Assembly (NCBI GenBank): GCA_020853025.1
Contig: JADYZP010000004.1
Coordinates: 92,553 to 156,552, forward strand
Length of the DNA: 64,000 nt
Direction: 5' to 3'
Source of the DNA: Burkholderiales bacterium
Lineage (GTDB): Bacteria > Pseudomonadota > Gammaproteobacteria > Burkholderiales > Casimicrobiaceae
Part shown: piece after piece, positions 1 through 10,312 of the stretch
Numbering within the stretch: position 1 is the first letter of the stretch
Layout of the letters: every line of letters begins with the position of its first letter
Made by a program: the position numbers and the translations under genes
Notes under the pieces: generated by a model
Database searches by the model: none
What the model was told of the DNA's origin: nothing
Seen by the model: the letters and a program-made list of their open reading frames with translations, nothing else

Positions 1-64
1 CATGACGGTCCCGGCTCCGCTGCACGGCAGTGCTCGGTCGCGACGCGTTTCGCATCCCAAGCGG

Positions 65-592
65 TCAGCGACACACGAGGCGTGTGCCCATCACGCGGTC
101 GTGCAGAAACTGGCGTGCTGGATCGATGAAGGCCCAAAGGAAATTGAAGGCGACCAGCCATGCCGCAAGCGCGTCGAAACCGCGACCTTGCAGCGCCGCG
201 TAGGTGGTTACGGCCAACACGGGTCCGATCCACGTTGCGAGATAGCGGCCAAGCGCCGCCTGGACAGGCACTGGCGACGTGCCGTCGGCCATCACCAGGC
301 GCAGCTTCCAGGTCTTCATCGGCAGAGTGCGGCGTCCGCCGGACCAACTCCAGACGAAATACGCGGCGGCGACCATGAACAGCAGGCAGGCCAGCGCTAC
401 GCGCTGCGACAGCGCCGGCACCGTCAGCGTCGTCGCGTTTTCCATCGGACCGGGAGTGATCAGCGGCAACAGTACGAAGCCCGCAACGAAAACGATCGCG
501 ACCAGCAGCAGCAGTTCATAGGCGAGCGAGGCAAGGCGTCGCAAGAGGCCGGCCAGTGGCGGCGCTTTCGCTGCCGGGGGAATGGCGGTCAA
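65..592 (-). CDS. RDD family membrane protein
   Basis: A 175-residue polytopic protein of the RDD family, whose function is generally unassigned (some members move ions or compatible solutes). The family pattern is visible: an N-terminal RRLASLAYE stretch leading into the first membrane segment, a second hydrophobic segment near residues 68-85, the conserved RTLPMKTWKLRLV block near residues 87-99, and a C-terminal FLHDRVMGTRLV signature. The usual Asp of the first RDD triad is replaced by Glu or absent, as in many divergent members. It is the last recognisable gene of a minus-strand series that begins with the sigma factor at 2126, 51 bp downstream of the DUF3106 gene, so probably co-transcribed. 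Function is not assigned. Confidence 0.85.
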   Translation of the reverse strand: MTAIPPAAKAPPLAGLLRRLASLAYELLLLVAIVFVAGFVLLPLITPGPMENATTLTVPALSQRVALACLLFMVAAAYFVWSWSGGRRTLPMKTWKLRLVMADGTSPVPVQAALGRYLATWIGPVLAVTTYAALQGRGFDALAAWLVAFNFLWAFIDPARQFLHDRVMGTRLVCR

Positions 593-643
593 CGGGGAAC
601 GTCGACTTTCGGCTTGCGGTGACGGGAGCCGTCCGCAGGCGCG

Positions 644-1168
644 CTAGCGCGTCCGATTCATTTCGGTCGACGCCGGGGCCGGCGGTGCCCCGGCCGAGGA
701 CGGCGGAGTCATCGGTGGAGCCGGCGTGCGCGTCGACGCCGCGGCGTCCGGCTTAGCCTGCGAGGCCAGTTCCCGCTTGCGCTCGGGCGAAAGATCCTGG
801 TACTCCTGCCACTTCTGTCGGACTTCGTCTTTTTTTTCCGGTGGCAGTCGACGTAGCGACTTGTACTGCTCGCGCGCCGCGGACCGCTGCTGCGGCGTCA
901 GCGTCGCCCACGACTGCATTTGCTGCTGGATGCGCTTTTGCTCGGCGCTGCCCATCTTCGGGTAGCGCTGTGCGATCTCGCGCCATTTCTGTTTACGCTG
1001 GGCGTCGAGGTTGTGCCAGTCCGACGCGAGCGGTGCCAGCACGGCGCGCTCCTGCGGCGGGAGCTCGGACCAGGCCGGTGAGCGCATCGGCAGCTGGGCG
1101 TAGGCGACGGAAGGACCGAGAGTCGGGACGAGCGCCAGCGCGCAGATGAGCAGGGTGGCCCGGATCAC
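644..1168 (-). CDS. DUF3106 domain secreted/periplasmic protein
   Basis: A 174-residue protein with an N-terminal signal sequence (hydrophobic residues about 4-20, cleavage probably after AYA) and a mature part dominated by repeated W, P and Q/R-rich helices of the type SWATLTPQQRSAAREQYKSL, typical of DUF3106. The C-terminal 35 residues are Pro/Ala-rich and look disordered. I chose the GTG at 1168 because it overlaps the stop of the upstream DUF3619 gene (GTGA) and places a signal peptide exactly at the N-terminus; the longer in-frame reading upstream has no signal and overlaps the DUF3619 gene. The gene order sigma factor, DUF3619, DUF3106, RDD suggests an envelope-related unit. Biochemical function is unknown. 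Confidence 0.82.
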   Translation of the reverse strand: MIRATLLICALALVPTLGPSVAYAQLPMRSPAWSELPPQERAVLAPLASDWHNLDAQRKQKWREIAQRYPKMGSAEQKRIQQQMQSWATLTPQQRSAAREQYKSLRRLPPEKKDEVRQKWQEYQDLSPERKRELASQAKPDAAASTRTPAPPMTPPSSAGAPPAPASTEMNRTR

Positions 1169-1560
1169 GGCTCGTAGCGCGTGAGCCAGGACTGGAAGCC
1201 GCGATCCAGGTAGGCGTCGATCGGCAGGTCGGACGACAGGATCTGGACGTCCAGATCCGCGATCTCGCGTGTGTGCTGGTAGAACTGCCACTGCTGGTAG
1301 CCAAACACCGCCGCCGCCAGCAACACGAGGCAAAGCCCGAACCCGACGCTTCGCCGCCAGCTTCCGCCAGTCTTCCTGGTCGAGCCTCCGGCCAACGCAT
1401 GGACCAGCCGGGACTCGCGCGCGGGCAGCGGCTGCGACAGCCGTGCCAGCGCCTGGCTCCGGGCCTGCTGCAGCCTGTAGGCGGTTCCGGCGCGCAGTTC
1501 CGCCGTACCGCAATCGAGGTAAGTCGTTAATTTTTTTGCGAAATCTGTTTCGTCATTCAT
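1165..1560 (-). CDS. DUF3619 family protein, possible anti-sigma partner
   Basis: A 131-residue protein with a soluble basic N-terminal half (residues 1-65), one transmembrane helix (about 72-88, GFGLCLVLLAAAVFGY) and an extracytoplasmic C-terminal part ending in DLPIDAYLDRGFQSWL, the typical DUF3619 ending. Its start overlaps the sigma factor stop (ATGA), and its own stop overlaps the GTG of the DUF3106 gene, so the three are translationally coupled. The single-pass topology and position directly after an ECF-like sigma gene fit an anti-sigma or sigma-associated role, but this is inferred from context and no anti-sigma zinc motif is present. Confidence 0.82.
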   Translation of the reverse strand: MNDETDFAKKLTTYLDCGTAELRAGTAYRLQQARSQALARLSQPLPARESRLVHALAGGSTRKTGGSWRRSVGFGLCLVLLAAAVFGYQQWQFYQHTREIADLDVQILSSDLPIDAYLDRGFQSWLTRYEP

Positions 1561-2126
1561 AGCTTCAGCCCCTTGGCTTCCAGCATGACGGCAAGTGCGT
1601 GAACGGCGCGGGAACAGTGGGTCTTCACACTACCTTCGGAACAGCCCATCGCGGATGCGGTCTCCGCCACGTCCAACTCTTCCCAGTAACGCAGCAGAAA
1701 GGCTTCGCGTTGACGCGGCGGCAGCTTGGAAAGCGCCAGTTCGATCGATCGCAGAACCTCAGCTTGTTCGAACTGCCGCGCGGGATCTTCCGCGGCGCTC
1801 GAGGCGGATTTTGCCTCCAAAGTTTCGAGTGGGTCGTAATCGTCGTCTTTTCCATCACCTTTGCCGAACGCCGAGAGCAGCGTCGTCCACGTATTTCGTA
1901 CCTTTTGCCTGCGGAAATGGTCGTGGGTGCTGTTGCGCAGGATACGGGCAAACAGCATCGGCAGCTCGGTGGGAGGCTTATCAGCGTAGTTTTCCGCAAG
2001 TTTGAGCATCGCCTCCTGGACGATGTCGAGTGCTGCGTCTTCATCGCGTGTGGCAAACATCGCCTGCTTGAAGGCGCGGCGCTCGACCCCGGCGAGAAAT
2101 CCAGAAATTTCCTGTGGCGAGGCCAG
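1557..2126 (-). CDS. ECF-like RNA polymerase sigma factor
   Basis: Sigma-70 family factor of the short type. Region 2 is seen in DIVQEAMLKLAE and LFARILRNSTHDHFRR, and region 4 in LSKLPPRQREAFLLRYWEELDVAETA followed by the helix-turn-helix GCSEGSVKTHCSRA. The first ATG is at 2060, but the frame stays open upstream to 2162 and encodes residues (LASPQEISGFLAGVERRAFKQA) that belong to the conserved family N-terminus. No ATG, GTG or TTG exists in that extension; the best fit is CTG at 2126, giving 189 residues. A TATAAT box at 2162-2167 on the same strand puts transcription start near 2155, consistent with this choice. The coordinates are therefore an inference; the ATG form would be 167 residues. 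It heads the DUF3619/DUF3106/RDD series. Confidence 0.8.
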   Translation of the reverse strand: MASPQEISGFLAGVERRAFKQAMFATRDEDAALDIVQEAMLKLAENYADKPPTELPMLFARILRNSTHDHFRRQKVRNTWTTLLSAFGKGDGKDDDYDPLETLEAKSASSAAEDPARQFEQAEVLRSIELALSKLPPRQREAFLLRYWEELDVAETASAMGCSEGSVKTHCSRAVHALAVMLEAKGLKL

Positions 2127-2161
2127 TGTGAAGTGTCCGCGGCGAGAATGGAATGCGATCG

Positions 2162-2167
2162 ATTATA
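2162..2167 (-). promoter_or_regulatory. -10 box of the sigma factor operon
   Basis: A perfect TATAAT hexamer reads on the minus strand 36 bp upstream of the proposed CTG start of the sigma factor gene. No good -35 hexamer is found at 16-18 bp, so recognition may depend on an activator or an extended element. The call rests on one hexamer. Confidence 0.35.
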
Positions 2168-2565
2168 GGACACTACCTGTCCACACTTGCGCTGGATTGC
2201 CCCGGAAAGACCATGTTGCAGAACAGCATTCGCCGCTCGAAACGCAGTGCCGCATCGAGTCGCCTCCTCGCCGGTGCTTGACCACCAAGGGTATAAAACG
2301 CTAATCTTCAGCGTCGCGGCCAGTTCGAGGCTGCGATGCTGTGATGCACAAACGGCCGTTTGCGATCCCTTCGGCGAAGCCACGAGCATTGCCGTAGATT
2401 CCCCTGGCGCGCAGGCGGTGTTTTCCCGGAAGCGGCTGTCTACCCGATCGAGCCCTGCTGGTCGTGCGCCACCACCGACGGCGTGCCTTTAGCGTTTTGC
2501 GATGAGCCGGGACGGCCCATGCGCCGGTCCCGGTTTGGTTCTCAAATCCAACCAGGGCGTCAAAC
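2168..2565. other. Divergent regulatory gap, sigma factor / ilvI
   Basis: About 400 bp without a convincing gene. On the plus strand a TTGACC (2278-2283) lies 16 bp before GCTAAT (2300-2305), a plausible but imperfect sigma-70 promoter that would give ilvI a leader of about 250 nt. Two short plus-strand frames (from ATG 2212 and ATG 2344) are not enriched in Ile, Leu or Val codons, so I do not call a branched-chain attenuator here, unlike the leucine leader ahead of leuA. Confidence 0.3.
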
Positions 2566-4272
2566 ATGCAACTCACGGGTGCGGAAATCACCATCCGCTG
2601 TCTCCAGGAAGAAGGTGTCGAGTACGTCTTCGGCTATCCGGGCGGCGCGGTCCTCAACATTTACGACGAATTGTTCAAGCAGAACAAGGTCAAGCACGTG
2701 CTGGTCCGGCACGAGCAGGGTGCCGTGCACGCGGCCGATGGTTATTCGCGCTCGTCGAACAAGGTCGGCGTCGCGCTGGTGACGTCGGGACCGGGCGTCA
2801 CCAACGCGGTGACCGGCATTGCGACCGCGTACATGGACTCGAGCCCGATGGTCGTGCTGACCGGGCAGGTGCCGACGCACGCCATCGGTCAGGACGCGTT
2901 CCAGGAATGCGACGCCGTCGGCATCACGCGACCCTGCGTCAAGCACAATTTCCTGGTCAAGAACGTGGCCGACCTGGCGATGACGATCAAGAAGGCGTTC
3001 TTCCTCGCGGTCACCGGCCGCCCCGGGCCGGTGCTGGTCGACATTCCCAAGGACGTGACGCAGGCGACGACGGAATTCGCCTACCCGAAGACAGTCTCGC
3101 TGCGCTCGTACAACCCGGTCACCAAAGGCCACACCGGCCAGATCAAGAAGGCCGTGCAGCTGCTGCTCGATGCCAAGCGGCCGATGGTCTATGCGGGCGG
3201 CGGCGTCGTTCTCAACGACGCGGCGCCGCAGCTGACGCGCCTGGTGCGCCTGCTGGGGTTTCCGTGCACCAACACGCTGATGGGGCTGGGCGGCTTTCCC
3301 GCCACCGATCCGCAGTTCACCGGCATGCTCGGCATGCACGGCACCTACGAATCGAACATGGCAATGCAGCACTGCGACGTGTTGCTCGCGGTGGGTGCGC
3401 GCTTCGACGACCGCGTGATCGGCAATCCCGCGCATTTCTACCGCAGCGACCGCAAGATCGTCCACGTCGACATCGACCCGTCGTCGATATCGAAGCGCGT
3501 CAAGGTCGACGTACCGATTGTCGGCTACGTTGCCGATGTGCTCGACGAAATGGTGAAGATCATCGAGTCGTCGGCGCAGCGTCCGGAACCCGCGGCGCTC
3601 AAGGCCTGGTGGGCCGAGATCAAGGAGTGGCAGCGCAAGGACTGCCTGAAGTACGACGCCAAGAGCAGCCTCATCAAGCCGCAGTTCGTGATCCAGAAGC
3701 TCTACGAATTGACCCACGGCGACGCGTTCATCACCTCCGACGTCGGCCAGCACCAGATGTGGGCCGCGCAATACTACAAGTTCGACAAGCCGCGCCGCTG
3801 GATCAATTCCGGAGGCCTGGGTACGATGGGCTTCGGCCTGCCGGCGGCGATGGGCGTGCAGCTCGTCAATCCCGGCGCCACCGTCGCCTGCATCACCGGC
3901 GAGGCGTCGATCCAGATGTGCATACAGGAGCTGTCGACCTGCAAGCAGTACCACTTGCCGCTCAAGCTCATAAACCTCAACAATCGCTACATGGGGATGG
4001 TGCGGCAGTGGCAGGAATTGTTCTACGGCAACCGCTACGCCGAGTCGTACGTCGATGCGCTGCCCGACTTCGTGAAGCTGGCCGAAGCCTATGGCCACGT
4101 CGGCATGAAGATCGAGAAGCCCGGCGACGTCGAGGGCGCGCTGCGCGAGGCGCTGAAGCTGACCGACCGGCTGGTATTCCTGGACTTCATCACCGACCAG
4201 ACCGAGAACGTGTTTCCGATGATCCCCGGCGGCAAGGGCCTGACCGAAATGATCTTCGCGGAGGAGTTATGA
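2566..4272 (+). CDS. ilvI: Acetolactate synthase, large catalytic subunit
   Basis: TPP- and FAD-dependent enzyme condensing two pyruvates, or pyruvate and 2-ketobutyrate, in the first committed step of valine, leucine and isoleucine synthesis. The 568 residues show the N-terminal TPP domain with catalytic Glu50 (RHEQGAVHAADGY), the central FAD domain (GARFDDRVIG) and the C-terminal TPP domain with GLGTMGFGLPAAMG. The TPP-diphosphate motif reads GEASIQM rather than the GDGSIQM of the Escherichia coli enzyme; the acidic residue is kept and I believe this variant is common in related bacteria. The regulatory subunit ilvN starts 61 bp downstream and ilvC follows, forming the usual ilv operon. Confidence 0.97.
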   Translation: MQLTGAEITIRCLQEEGVEYVFGYPGGAVLNIYDELFKQNKVKHVLVRHEQGAVHAADGYSRSSNKVGVALVTSGPGVTNAVTGIATAYMDSSPMVVLTGQVPTHAIGQDAFQECDAVGITRPCVKHNFLVKNVADLAMTIKKAFFLAVTGRPGPVLVDIPKDVTQATTEFAYPKTVSLRSYNPVTKGHTGQIKKAVQLLLDAKRPMVYAGGGVVLNDAAPQLTRLVRLLGFPCTNTLMGLGGFPATDPQFTGMLGMHGTYESNMAMQHCDVLLAVGARFDDRVIGNPAHFYRSDRKIVHVDIDPSSISKRVKVDVPIVGYVADVLDEMVKIIESSAQRPEPAALKAWWAEIKEWQRKDCLKYDAKSSLIKPQFVIQKLYELTHGDAFITSDVGQHQMWAAQYYKFDKPRRWINSGGLGTMGFGLPAAMGVQLVNPGATVACITGEASIQMCIQELSTCKQYHLPLKLINLNNRYMGMVRQWQELFYGNRYAESYVDALPDFVKLAEAYGHVGMKIEKPGDVEGALREALKLTDRLVFLDFITDQTENVFPMIPGGKGLTEMIFAEEL

Positions 4273-4333
4273 GGACCGGTAGCTCCAGGTCGTCGCAAGG
4301 CTCTCGTTCCGGCGTCGTCGGGGGAGGCCTGCA

Positions 4334-6002
<1,669 letters not shown>

Positions 6003-6044
6003 TCCCGATTTACGGACGCGAGCAGGCGGCAGCGGGAGGCGGCG

Positions 6045-6347
6045 ATGAACCAACGCATCGGCAGGCAGGGCGGCTGGGTGGGCATGATCGTGATGTTGCT
6101 GGCACTGGCGATCGTCGTCTGGCTGGCGAAGGACGCGCTCAAAGGCTACGGTCTGGTGCCGGACGCCGAGACCACACTCAAGCGCGCGAGTACACCGGGC
6201 GAGCGAACCGGATCCGCTGCGGCGGGCGCCGTCGAGCACCTCGATCCGACGACCGCGACGCCTGCACCGACTTCGGCGATCGAGCGTGCACGCAGTGTCG
6301 AGGGCATGCTTCGCGAGCAGGAAAGCAAGCGCAGCCTCGGCTATTGA
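6045..6347 (+). CDS. Small single-pass membrane protein
   Basis: A 100-residue protein with one N-terminal transmembrane helix (residues about 11-29, GWVGMIVMLLALAIVVWLA) and a hydrophilic Ala/Thr/Pro-rich tail predicted outside the membrane. It lies between ilvC (43 bp upstream) and psd on the same strand. I do not recognise a family. Codon use agrees with the neighbours, and the start is preceded by GGGAGGCGGCG, an acceptable ribosome-binding site. Function unknown. Confidence 0.65.
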   Translation: MNQRIGRQGGWVGMIVMLLALAIVVWLAKDALKGYGLVPDAETTLKRASTPGERTGSAAAGAVEHLDPTTATPAPTSAIERARSVEGMLREQESKRSLGY

Positions 6348-6430
6348 CCGGTCGGGCGGTTTGCGTTGCGGACCGGACAGCGCCCGGTAGGGCATAATCG
6401 CGGCGTTGCCACCGCTTGCACGCCGGCTGC

Positions 6431-7078
6431 ATGCCCGACGACTACCCGCATCCGATCATCGCGCGAGAAGGATGGACGTTTCTCGCGATCGCCATCGTCG
6501 TTGCGGCGTTGCTGACGGGTTGGGGTCATTGGCTCGGGGCACTCGTCGCCTGGCTCGCCGTCGCGTTCATAGCGCAGTTCTTCCGCGACCCGGCGCGGCG
6601 CGTACCGCAGCAGGGCAACGCGGTGCTCTCTCCCGCCGACGGACGCGTCGTCAAGGTCGAACGCACCCGCGATCCCTACCTCGATCGTGACGCGCTGAAA
6701 ATCAGCGTCTTCATGAACGTGTTCAACGTCCATTCGAATCGCAGCCCGGTCGACGGCGCCGTCGTCAACCGCTGGTACCACGCCGGCAGTTTCGTCAACG
6801 CAGCGCTCGACAAGGCATCGCTCGAGAACGAGCGCAACGCGCTGCAACTGCGCACGCAATCCGGGCAGGACGTCACTTGCGTGCAGATCGCCGGTCTCAT
6901 CGCGCGGCGCATACTCTGCTACGTCGAGCCGGGTGCCGCGCTGCGCCGTGGCCAGCGCTACGGCTTCATCCGTTTCGGTTCTCGGCTCGACGTCTACGTG
7001 GACCCAACGGCCACACCTCGGGTAGCCGTCGGCGACAAGGTCGCTGCAACCGAGACCATCCTCGCCGACCTGCCCTAG
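6431..7078 (+). CDS. psd: Phosphatidylserine decarboxylase proenzyme
   Basis: Pyruvoyl-dependent membrane enzyme that makes phosphatidylethanolamine from phosphatidylserine. The 215 residues match the short proenzyme form. Two hydrophobic stretches near the N-terminus (about 15-50) anchor it, FRDPARR and SPADGRVV follow, and [19 protein letters not shown] is the characteristic core. The self-cleavage site is FGS-R, with Ser184 expected to become the pyruvoyl group of the small alpha chain. The start at 6431 was preferred to an ATG five codons earlier because the family N-terminus begins here. It is followed 18 bp later by pssA, which makes its substrate. Confidence 0.94.
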   Translation: MPDDYPHPIIAREGWTFLAIAIVVAALLTGWGHWLGALVAWLAVAFIAQFFRDPARRVPQQGNAVLSPADGRVVKVERTRDPYLDRDALKISVFMNVFNVHSNRSPVDGAVVNRWYHAGSFVNAALDKASLENERNALQLRTQSGQDVTCVQIAGLIARRILCYVEPGAALRRGQRYGFIRFGSRLDVYVDPTATPRVAVGDKVAATETILADLP

Positions 7079-7096
7079 CGCTCCACTCCCGCCGAC

Positions 7097-7861
7097 ATGC
7101 TCGACTACGACCAGGAACGCGCGGCGCTCAAGAACCGCGTCCGCCGCCGCGGGATCTACATCCTGCCCAACCTGTTCACGCTCGCCAACCTGTTCGCCGG
7201 CTTCTACGCGATCGTGCAGGCGATGAATTTGAACTTCGATCTGGCGGCGATCGGGATCTTCGTGGCGATGCTTCTGGACAGTCTTGACGGTCGCGTCGCA
7301 CGGATGACCAAGACGCAGAGTGCTTTCGGCGCGGAGTTCGACAGTCTCTCCGATATGGTGTCGTTCGGCGCGGCACCGGCACTGGTCATGTACGAGTGGG
7401 TGCTGCGCGACGTCGGCAAGCTGGGCTGGATCGCAGCGTTTCTCTATTGCGCATGCGCGGCGCTGCGTCTGGCGCGCTTCAACGTGATGCTCGACGTCGC
7501 CGACAAGCGCTGGTTCCAGGGTCTTCCCAGTCCCGCGGCGGCAGCACTGGTCGCCGGCTGCATCTGGATCGCCGACGACTACGACATCGATCCGGCGTCG
7601 ATCCGCGCCTGGGCCGTGTTCGTGACCGTCTTCGCCGGCCTGACGATGGTCAGCAATCTCAAGTACTACAGCTTCAAGTCGATCAACCTGCGCAAGAGCG
7701 TTCCGTTCTTTGTCGTACTGCTCGCCGTCGTCATCGTTGCCCTGACGGCGTTGCAGCCGGCACTGGTGCTGTTCGGCGGTTTCGTCGCCTACTCGGTTTC
7801 CGGTTACGTCGTCTCGGCGTGGTTGTACCTGCGCCGGCGCCGCGCCGGAGGCTCGCGTTGA
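7097..7861 (+). CDS. pssA: CDP-diacylglycerol-serine O-phosphatidyltransferase
   Basis: Integral membrane CDP-alcohol phosphatidyltransferase producing phosphatidylserine from CDP-diacylglycerol and serine. The 254 residues contain the family motif DSLDGRVAR followed by GAEFDSLSD, which supplies the metal-binding aspartates, and about seven transmembrane segments. It follows psd, the next step of the pathway. In many betaproteobacteria leuA comes next; here the stop overlaps the start of an inserted glycosyltransferase gene. Confidence 0.95.
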   Translation: MLDYDQERAALKNRVRRRGIYILPNLFTLANLFAGFYAIVQAMNLNFDLAAIGIFVAMLLDSLDGRVARMTKTQSAFGAEFDSLSDMVSFGAAPALVMYEWVLRDVGKLGWIAAFLYCACAALRLARFNVMLDVADKRWFQGLPSPAAAALVAGCIWIADDYDIDPASIRAWAVFVTVFAGLTMVSNLKYYSFKSINLRKSVPFFVVLLAVVIVALTALQPALVLFGGFVAYSVSGYVVSAWLYLRRRRAGGSR

Positions 7862-8829
7862 GTGCCGCGTCGTTCGTGCCGCCGCCTCGCGTGGCGGTGC
7901 TCGTGCCCTGCTACAACGAAGCGCTGACCGTGGCGAAGGTCGTCACCGATTTCAGGGCGGCGCTGCCCGGCTGCGCCGTCTACGTATACGACAACCGCTC
8001 GACCGACGGCACCGGTGACGTCGCGCGCGCGGCCGGCGCGGTCGTCCGCCGCGAGGAGCGTCGGGGCAAGGGTGGCGTCATGCGCCGGATGTTCGCCGAA
8101 ATCGACGCCGACACCTACGTCGTCACCGACGGCGATGCGACTTACGACGCGACGCGAGCGCCGGAGATGGTCGAGCGCCTTCGACGCGACGACCTCGACG
8201 TCGTCACCGGCGTGCGCGATCACGGCGACCGCGATGCCGCGTACCGCCGCGGTCATCAGTTCGGCAATCGCATGTTCAACGCATTGCTTGGGTTCTTGTT
8301 CGGCCAGCGTCCGACCGACATGTTCTCCGGCTACCGCGTCATGTCGCGCCGCTTTGTGAAGTCGTTTCCCGCGGAGGCGCGCGGCTTCGAGATCGAGACC
8401 GAACTGACCGTGCACGCACTGGACCTGCGCGTGCCCACAGCCGAAGTCGTGACCCGTTACTTCGAGCGTCGGGCCGGCTCGTCCTCCAAGCTCGCCACCT
8501 ACGGCGACGGGCTGCGCATCCTCGGCACGATGGCGCGGCTGTTCCGAGACGTGCGTCCGCTGCCGTTCTTCGGCGGGTTCGCCGCGCTGTTCGCGGTCGT
8601 CGGCTTGGCGCTCGGCAGCGAGGTGGTCGTCGAGTTCCTGCGCACCGGTCTCGTCCCGCGGCTTCCTTCCGCGGTGCTGGCGACCGGGCTCATGCTGCTC
8701 GCGTCGCTGTCGCTCGTCTGCGGGCTGATTCTCGACAGCGTCGCGCGCGGCCGGCGCGAGGCGAAGCGCCTCGCCTACCTCGCCGCCGGCGCGCATGCGG
8801 CCCGGCCGGGTGCTTGCCATGCCGGCTGA
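7858..8829 (+). CDS. Family 2 glycosyltransferase, membrane-anchored
   Basis: A 323-residue GT2 enzyme. The GT-A fold starts with VAVLVPCYNEALTVAKVV, the nucleotide-sugar/metal site is DGDATYD near residue 90, and an acceptor region FSGYRVMSRRFVKSFP follows. Two transmembrane helices occupy about residues 238-295, so it probably transfers sugar to a lipid carrier at the inner membrane face, like polyprenyl-phosphate glycosyltransferases. A TTG at 7858 overlaps the pssA stop (TTGA) and puts the GT2 fold at the very N-terminus, so I use it as start. First gene of a block inserted between pssA and leuA. Confidence 0.85.
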   Translation: MSAASFVPPPRVAVLVPCYNEALTVAKVVTDFRAALPGCAVYVYDNRSTDGTGDVARAAGAVVRREERRGKGGVMRRMFAEIDADTYVVTDGDATYDATRAPEMVERLRRDDLDVVTGVRDHGDRDAAYRRGHQFGNRMFNALLGFLFGQRPTDMFSGYRVMSRRFVKSFPAEARGFEIETELTVHALDLRVPTAEVVTRYFERRAGSSSKLATYGDGLRILGTMARLFRDVRPLPFFGGFAALFAVVGLALGSEVVVEFLRTGLVPRLPSAVLATGLMLLASLSLVCGLILDSVARGRREAKRLAYLAAGAHAARPGACHAG

Positions 8830-8916
8830 ACGCGATTACCTTTCGGCCGCGGATCCGGCGCCGCCGCATTGCAAGCGGCGGTTGCGACCGGCCACCCCGA
8901 CCCCGCGCGCTGACAA

Positions 8917-9270
8917 ATGCCGATCCATTCGATCCTGCTGACCTTGTTCTGTGTGCTGCTGATCGCGGTCGGCCAGTTGCTGTTCAAGGCCGCCGCGGCG
9001 CAATGGAAGATCGACGGTTGGTCGTGGGCGACGATCGCCGGATTTCTCTCGCCGGTGATGCTGGTGGCGCTCGCCGTGTACGGCTTCGCCACGTTGCTGT
9101 GGGTCTACGTGCTGCGCACGGTGCCGCTTTCGGTGGCCTATGCGCTTTTTTCGCTGGCGTTCCTGATCGTTCCGCTGCTCGCGTACTTCGTCCTCGGCGA
9201 ACGCATCGGCGCGAATACGCTGATCGGCGGTGCGATCATCGTCGTCGGCGTCGTCGTCGCGGTGCGCTGA
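8917..9270 (+). CDS. EamA/SMR-like four-helix membrane protein
   Basis: A 117-residue, very hydrophobic protein with four predicted transmembrane helices, resembling half-size EamA/ArnE-type members of the drug/metabolite transporter superfamily. The sequence PLSVAYALFSLAFLIVPLLAYFVLGERI in the third and fourth helices is characteristic. Small proteins of this kind next to GT2 enzymes have been linked to translocation of undecaprenyl-linked sugars (ArnE/ArnF). Between two GT2 genes here, a flippase role for a lipid-linked sugar is a reasonable inference. Confidence 0.8.
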   Translation: MPIHSILLTLFCVLLIAVGQLLFKAAAAQWKIDGWSWATIAGFLSPVMLVALAVYGFATLLWVYVLRTVPLSVAYALFSLAFLIVPLLAYFVLGERIGANTLIGGAIIVVGVVVAVR

Positions 9271-9342
9271 TGACGGGCGCTTGGTGCCCGCCGACTCCGT
9301 GGAGCCCGGGCGGGTGCCGCGGGCCGGCCTGGCGGCGCTGAC

Positions 9343-10308
9343 ATGGCAGTCGCGACCGCCCCGCGCATCGCCGTCGTCGTTCCGAGCTTTCGCGTCAGCC
9401 GGCAGATCATGGACGTGCTCGCGCGCATCGGCCCGGAGGTCGCGCGCATCTTCGTCGTCGACGACGCCTGCCCCGAGCGCACTGGCGACCTGGTCGAACG
9501 CGAATCCACCGATCCCCGCGTCAGCGTCCTGCGCCATCGGGTCAATGGCGGCGTCGGCGCGGCGATGGTGACCGGCTACCGAGCGGCGCTCTCCAGCGAC
9601 GCCGACATCGTCGTCAAGGTCGACGGCGACGGGCAGATGGATCCCGCGTTTCTGCCGACGATGATCCGGCCGATCGTGACGGGCCGCGCCGACTATGCGA
9701 AGGGCAACCGCTTCTACGACCTCGAGCTGCTGCGTGCGATGCCCTGGATGCGTCTTTTCGGAAATTCGGCGCTTTCGCTGGTCAACAAGGTCGCCAGCGG
9801 CTACTGGGACGTCATGGACCCCACCAACGGATACACGGCGATCCACCGCACGGCGCTGTCGAGGCTTCCGCTCGACAAGCTCGACCACGGCTACTTCTTC
9901 GAGTCCGACATGCTCTTCCGTCTGTACACGATTCGTGCCGTCGTCCACGACGTGCCGATGCCGGCGAAGTACGAGGACGAGACGAGCAGCCTGCGTATCG
10001 GGCGCGTCGTCATGGCGTTTCCCTTCAAGTACCTGCGCGCGGCGGCGAAGAGGATGTTCTACTCGTATTTCCTGCGCGACTTCAACGCGGCGACGGTCCA
10101 GTTCCTGCTCGCGGTCGTGCTGGGTGTCGCAGGCGCCGCTTTCGGCGCCGCCAAGTGGATCGAGTCGAATGCGACGGGGTTGCCGGCGACGTCGGGAACG
10201 GTGATGCTCGCCGCGCTGCCGGTGCTGGTGGCGATCCAGCTCCTGCTGGCGGTGCTGCACTACGACATCGGCAACGTCCCGCGCGAGCCGCTGCAGCGGC
10301 TCGCGTAG
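9343..10308 (+). CDS. Family 2 glycosyltransferase, membrane-anchored
   Basis: A 321-residue GT2 enzyme of the dolichol-phosphate-mannose-synthase-like type. Visible are the N-terminal nucleotide-binding segment (RIAVVVPSFRVSRQI), DDACPERTGD, the metal-binding region KVDGDGQMDP near residues 90-99 and the core MDPTNGYTAIHRTAL. Two C-terminal transmembrane helices (about residues 252-310) suggest activity on a lipid acceptor. It differs from the GT2 gene at 7858 in its C-terminal region and is not a simple duplicate. It ends four bases before the convergent membrane-protein gene on the minus strand. Confidence 0.87.
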   Translation: MAVATAPRIAVVVPSFRVSRQIMDVLARIGPEVARIFVVDDACPERTGDLVERESTDPRVSVLRHRVNGGVGAAMVTGYRAALSSDADIVVKVDGDGQMDPAFLPTMIRPIVTGRADYAKGNRFYDLELLRAMPWMRLFGNSALSLVNKVASGYWDVMDPTNGYTAIHRTALSRLPLDKLDHGYFFESDMLFRLYTIRAVVHDVPMPAKYEDETSSLRIGRVVMAFPFKYLRAAAKRMFYSYFLRDFNAATVQFLLAVVLGVAGAAFGAAKWIESNATGLPATSGTVMLAALPVLVAIQLLLAVLHYDIGNVPREPLQRLA

Positions 10309-10312
10309 CGAC

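Noticed and set aside
2187..2492. Open frames upstream of ilvI as a branched-chain leader peptide
   Set aside because: They are not enriched in Ile, Leu or Val codons and no terminator/antiterminator pair is apparent.
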